DNA of 64,000 nucleotides from Halogeometricum rufum (GTDB taxonomy: Archaea > Halobacteriota > Halobacteria > Halobacteriales > Haloferacaceae): contig NZ_FOYT01000007.1 in the NCBI RefSeq assembly GCF_900112175.1, positions 1-64,000 of the forward strand, in the 5' to 3' direction. A program made the translations under genes and the position numbers. The first letter of the stretch is position 1. Every line of letters starts with the position of its first letter. The notes beneath the pieces were generated by a model. That model did no database searches and had not been told where the DNA came from. It was given only the letters and a program-made list of their open reading frames with translations. Positions 61,573-64,000 of the stretch are shown piece by piece.

Positions 61573-62292
61573 TCAGTCGCCCGTCGACCCGGCCACCTCG
61601 ACCACCCGTGGCTCGGTGTCGCCGACGAACGCGTCTTCGAGTGCGCGGGCGACGCGTTCGGGGTCGGCGGGGCCGCCGCCGCGGGCGACGCTCCCGACCG
61701 AATCGGGGTCGAACGGCACGTCGATGGCCTCGTACACCGGTTCGAGCACGGCGGCTATCTCCGCGTGGTCGGCGACGACGACGACGCCGGAGACGAGTGC
61801 CACCTCGCGTCGGATGCGCTGTGCGATGCCGCAAATCTTCCCGTGCGCTTGCACCGAGTGGTCGCCCGGACAGAACGACGCGGGTGGTTCGCCCCGCCTC
61901 GCCGGGACGCCGAGCGACCGCAGGGCGCGGACGACGCCCGTCGTCGCCGTCTCGTAGCGGTCGTCCATTCCGGTCCGATCGTTCGCGACGGGGACGGCGG
62001 AGGCGAACGCAACCGTCCGTCCCGTGTAGGCGACGGCGCGCCCGCCGACGCTTCGTTCGAGCGCCGGAAACCCCCGCGACTCGGCCGCCTCGCGCGCCGT
62101 CTCGTAGCCGTCGGCGTGCGCGTCGCGCCGCCCGAACGCCACCTGCCGGTGCGGCGTCCACGCGCGGAACGCCGGGACGCCCGTCTCGGCGGTTTCCTCG
62201 CCCATCGCCTCCGTCGCGCCCCGGTCGGCCTCCCGCGTCGCCGCCCGTCCGCGGACGATTCGGACCACCCTTCCGCCACGCTCGCCGGTCAT
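61573..62292 (-). CDS. Lipoate/octanoate ligase-family protein (BPL/LplA/LipB)
   Basis: A 239-residue protein. The family motifs are FPALERSVGGRAVAYTGRTV (R-x2-G-G-R/G), VPARRGEPPASFCPGDHSVQ, and the acyl-binding AHGKICGIAQRIRREVALVS with Lys as the key residue. It would attach lipoate or an octanoyl group to a carrier protein such as the E2 or GcvH subunit. No carrier is encoded nearby. Confidence 0.88.
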   Translation of the reverse strand: MTGERGGRVVRIVRGRAATREADRGATEAMGEETAETGVPAFRAWTPHRQVAFGRRDAHADGYETAREAAESRGFPALERSVGGRAVAYTGRTVAFASAVPVANDRTGMDDRYETATTGVVRALRSLGVPARRGEPPASFCPGDHSVQAHGKICGIAQRIRREVALVSGVVVVADHAEIAAVLEPVYEAIDVPFDPDSVGSVARGGGPADPERVARALEDAFVGDTEPRVVEVAGSTGD

Positions 62293-62344
62293 ACCGTCCG
62301 ACAGGTCCCGACGCGCCTAAGCCCTCCCGGTCCCCCGTCTCGGC

Positions 62345-63286
62345 ATGGACGGCCACGAGTCGCGCGTCGCGGACGCGCCCGAATCCGTGTCGGCGTCGGC
62401 GCCGGCGTACCCGGCGGACGCGGACGACGCGGTGACGCTCCCGGCGTCGGTGCTCCGGCGCTACCGGCGGTTCTCGCTCTACAACTCCCCGTATCCGGCC
62501 CACGACCACGGCTGCGCGATAGACCTCTATCCGGCGTCGAACGAGGGTCTCTCGCCCGTCGCGGGCGAGGTGCTGGAGACGCGGACGGTGCGCGCGCCGC
62601 CGAAGCCGTACGCGCACGACGAGGAGTACCTGATTCTCGTGGACGCGGGCGACTGCGTCGCGCGGATTCTCCACGTCGAACCGGCCGTCGAAGCCGGAGA
62701 CAGCGTCGCCGTCGGCGACTCCCTCGGGCCCATGGTCCGCTCGGGTTTCTTCGCGCCGTGGGTCGGCAACCACGTCCACGTCGGGTTCAGGCGGCACGAC
62801 CAGAACCTCCGGCGCGCCACCGGGTCGCTCCCCGTCGTCGCCGACGCGCCGGTCGAACCCCTCGCGTGGGGCGGCACCGGCACCGTCGTCGAGACGGCGG
62901 CGACGTACGCCCTCCTCGACAGTCCCGACCACCCCGCGCCGGGGGAGGCGTTCGCGGGCATCGCCGCCGACGACGGCCGCGTCCTCGACGGCGGGTTCGG
63001 GCACTACGCGGCCGGCGGCGCCCTCACCGCCGGGGCCGCCGAGGCGACTGATTCGACGGCGGTGTCGCTGCTCGGCCACCCGATAGGGACGGCGCGCGGC
63101 CGAGACGTCGCGTGGCGCGACGTGGACGTGCTGGCCAACGGCGAGCGAATCACCGGGCTCTCGCTGTTCGCGGCGCTGGACCCCGAGTTCGGCGCGAAAC
63201 TCGTCTGTCCCGGTCACGACTTCGCCGTCGGCGACGAGGTTCGGGTGACGATACGCGACAGCGACGACCCGATACGGCTGGGGTGA
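62345..63286 (+). CDS. M23 (LytM)-like metallopeptidase-fold protein
   Basis: A 313-residue protein. Residues 50-150 show the LytM/M23 pattern: PAHDHGCAIDLYPASNEGLS (His55, Asp60), PVAGEVLETRTV, then ILHVEPAVEAGDSVAVGDSL, and GNHVHVGFRR (His143, His145). In M23 enzymes His, Asp and H-x-H hold zinc; here the first pair is one residue further apart (H-x4-D). There is no signal peptide. The last ~150 residues (GTARGRDVAWRDVDVLANGE) form a separate unknown domain. As haloarchaea have no murein, the substrate cannot be peptidoglycan. Confidence 0.78.
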   Translation: MDGHESRVADAPESVSASAPAYPADADDAVTLPASVLRRYRRFSLYNSPYPAHDHGCAIDLYPASNEGLSPVAGEVLETRTVRAPPKPYAHDEEYLILVDAGDCVARILHVEPAVEAGDSVAVGDSLGPMVRSGFFAPWVGNHVHVGFRRHDQNLRRATGSLPVVADAPVEPLAWGGTGTVVETAATYALLDSPDHPAPGEAFAGIAADDGRVLDGGFGHYAAGGALTAGAAEATDSTAVSLLGHPIGTARGRDVAWRDVDVLANGERITGLSLFAALDPEFGAKLVCPGHDFAVGDEVRVTIRDSDDPIRLG

Positions 63287-63328
63287 GCCGGCGTCTCCGC
63301 GGCGCCCGGACGGACTTTCCCGGTCCCG

Positions 63329-64000
63329 TCACTCCGCTTCTTCCGACCCGCGGGCCTGTACGACGTGGGTGAAGGTACCGATACCGAGTCCGCCGACGAG
63401 GTTTCCGGCGGTGACGACGACGGTGGTCTCGACTATCGCCGCGACGCCGATGGGGGCGCCGGACCGGACGCCGAAGAGGACGTGGAGGACGGTGACGACG
63501 ACGTGACTGAACGGGCCCAGCGCCAACAGGACGCCGACGACGTACGAGAGGAGGATTCGACTCACGCTCTCTTCGACCGCCGACAGCGAGAACGACAGCA
63601 TCGTGACGAGGACGCCGCCGGAGATGGCGTCGGCGAACTCCGCCCACCGGCCGCGAGAGACGATCTCCGAGGAAGTCGTTCGAAACACGTGCTCGGTTCC
63701 CGGCGGCAACGCCCCCTCGACGGTGAGGATGGCGACCATCAGGCCGCCGCCGACGAGGTTGAAGACGAACGTGACGCTCCAGAGGCGGAAGAGCGCGCCG
63801 ACCATGTACGACCCGGACGCTTCGACGGCTCTCACCGCCGGGTCCAAGAAGTTCTCGCTGAACAACTCGGCCCGTCCGATCACCAGGAAGACGACTCCGG
63901 TCCCGAGGGCGAGAGCGCCGCCGAGATGTGCCAGCGAGCCGAATTCGGCTTTCAGGTTCGCCTCCACGATGCCCAGCGCCGCCATCCCGAAGGTGATCGT
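63329..64000 (-). CDS. Formate/nitrite transporter (FNT)-family channel, partial
   Basis: At least 223 residues; the reading frame runs off the right edge (the five codons before the Met at 63985 are open), so the N-terminus is missing. About six helices are seen: HLGGALALGTGVVFLVIGRA, LFSENFLDPAVRAVEASG (the usual TEN-like FSEN motif), LWSVTFVFNLVGGGLMVAIL, and GNLVGGLGIGTFTHVVQARG, which has the second family signature N-x2-G-G. FNT channels carry formate, nitrite or hydrosulfide. Confidence 0.88.
   Translation of the reverse strand, partial: TITFGMAALGIVEANLKAEFGSLAHLGGALALGTGVVFLVIGRAELFSENFLDPAVRAVEASGSYMVGALFRLWSVTFVFNLVGGGLMVAILTVEGALPPGTEHVFRTTSSEIVSRGRWAEFADAISGGVLVTMLSFSLSAVEESVSRILLSYVVGVLLALGPFSHVVVTVLHVLFGVRSGAPIGVAAIVETTVVVTAGNLVGGLGIGTFTHVVQARGSEEAE

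Overview
The window is a piece of a haloarchaeal (class Halobacteria) chromosome. The signs are high GC content, very acidic proteins, genes that often start 20-30 bases after a TATA-like box (leaderless transcripts), archaeal translation proteins (aIF1A, S6e), bacterio-opsin-activator type (HTH_10) regulators, a halobacterial transducer, and the order 23S-5S-tRNA-Cys at the left edge. The genus cannot be fixed from the sequence alone.

Layout. 1-560: end of an rRNA operon (23S tail, 5S, strong hairpin, tRNA-Cys). 0.8-6.1 kb: small regulators and membrane proteins, aIF1A and a methyltransferase. 6.3-13.7 kb: an M28 aminopeptidase divergent from a five-gene peptide ABC transporter; its binding protein looks circularly permuted. 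13.7-24.5 kb: a TldD/PmbA-like protein without the usual zinc motif, an aspartoacylase-like deacylase, a second methyltransferase paralogous to the one at 5.4 kb, an orphan A/V-ATPase subunit D, a six-TM chemotaxis transducer, a cytochrome P450 and two HTH_10 regulators. 24.6-32.7 kb: hydrolase, DUF2891, APH-type kinase, a methyltransferase/serine hydrolase/membrane protein operon, and a winged-helix zinc protein. 32.9-39.3 kb: CoA-disulfide-reductase-type flavoprotein, double UspA protein, KatG and a class III CoA-transferase.

39.4-46.6 kb is the accessory region. It ends at tRNA-Arg(CCG), whose 3' end points into it, and at least five full or partial copies of that 3' end lie to its left. 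They divide the region into cassettes: an HTH plus possible toxin pair, an MNT-HEPN toxin-antitoxin pair, and a 4.2-kb integrative element with an intact tyrosine integrase and a set of tiny, mostly membrane or DNA-binding proteins, but no visible replication or capsid gene. This reads as repeated site-specific integration at one tRNA gene, and it is the best candidate here for an undescribed system.

46.7-64 kb is housekeeping again: MATE exporter, membrane-anchored 2Fe-2S ferredoxin, Asp-nucleophile hydrolase, 6-phosphogluconate dehydrogenase, M29 aminopeptidase, S6e, DHH phosphoesterase, a UspA/GNAT group, dihydroorotase, a lipoate ligase-like protein, an M23-like protein and, cut by the right edge, an FNT-family channel. 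Product names come from reading motifs; no database search was run.
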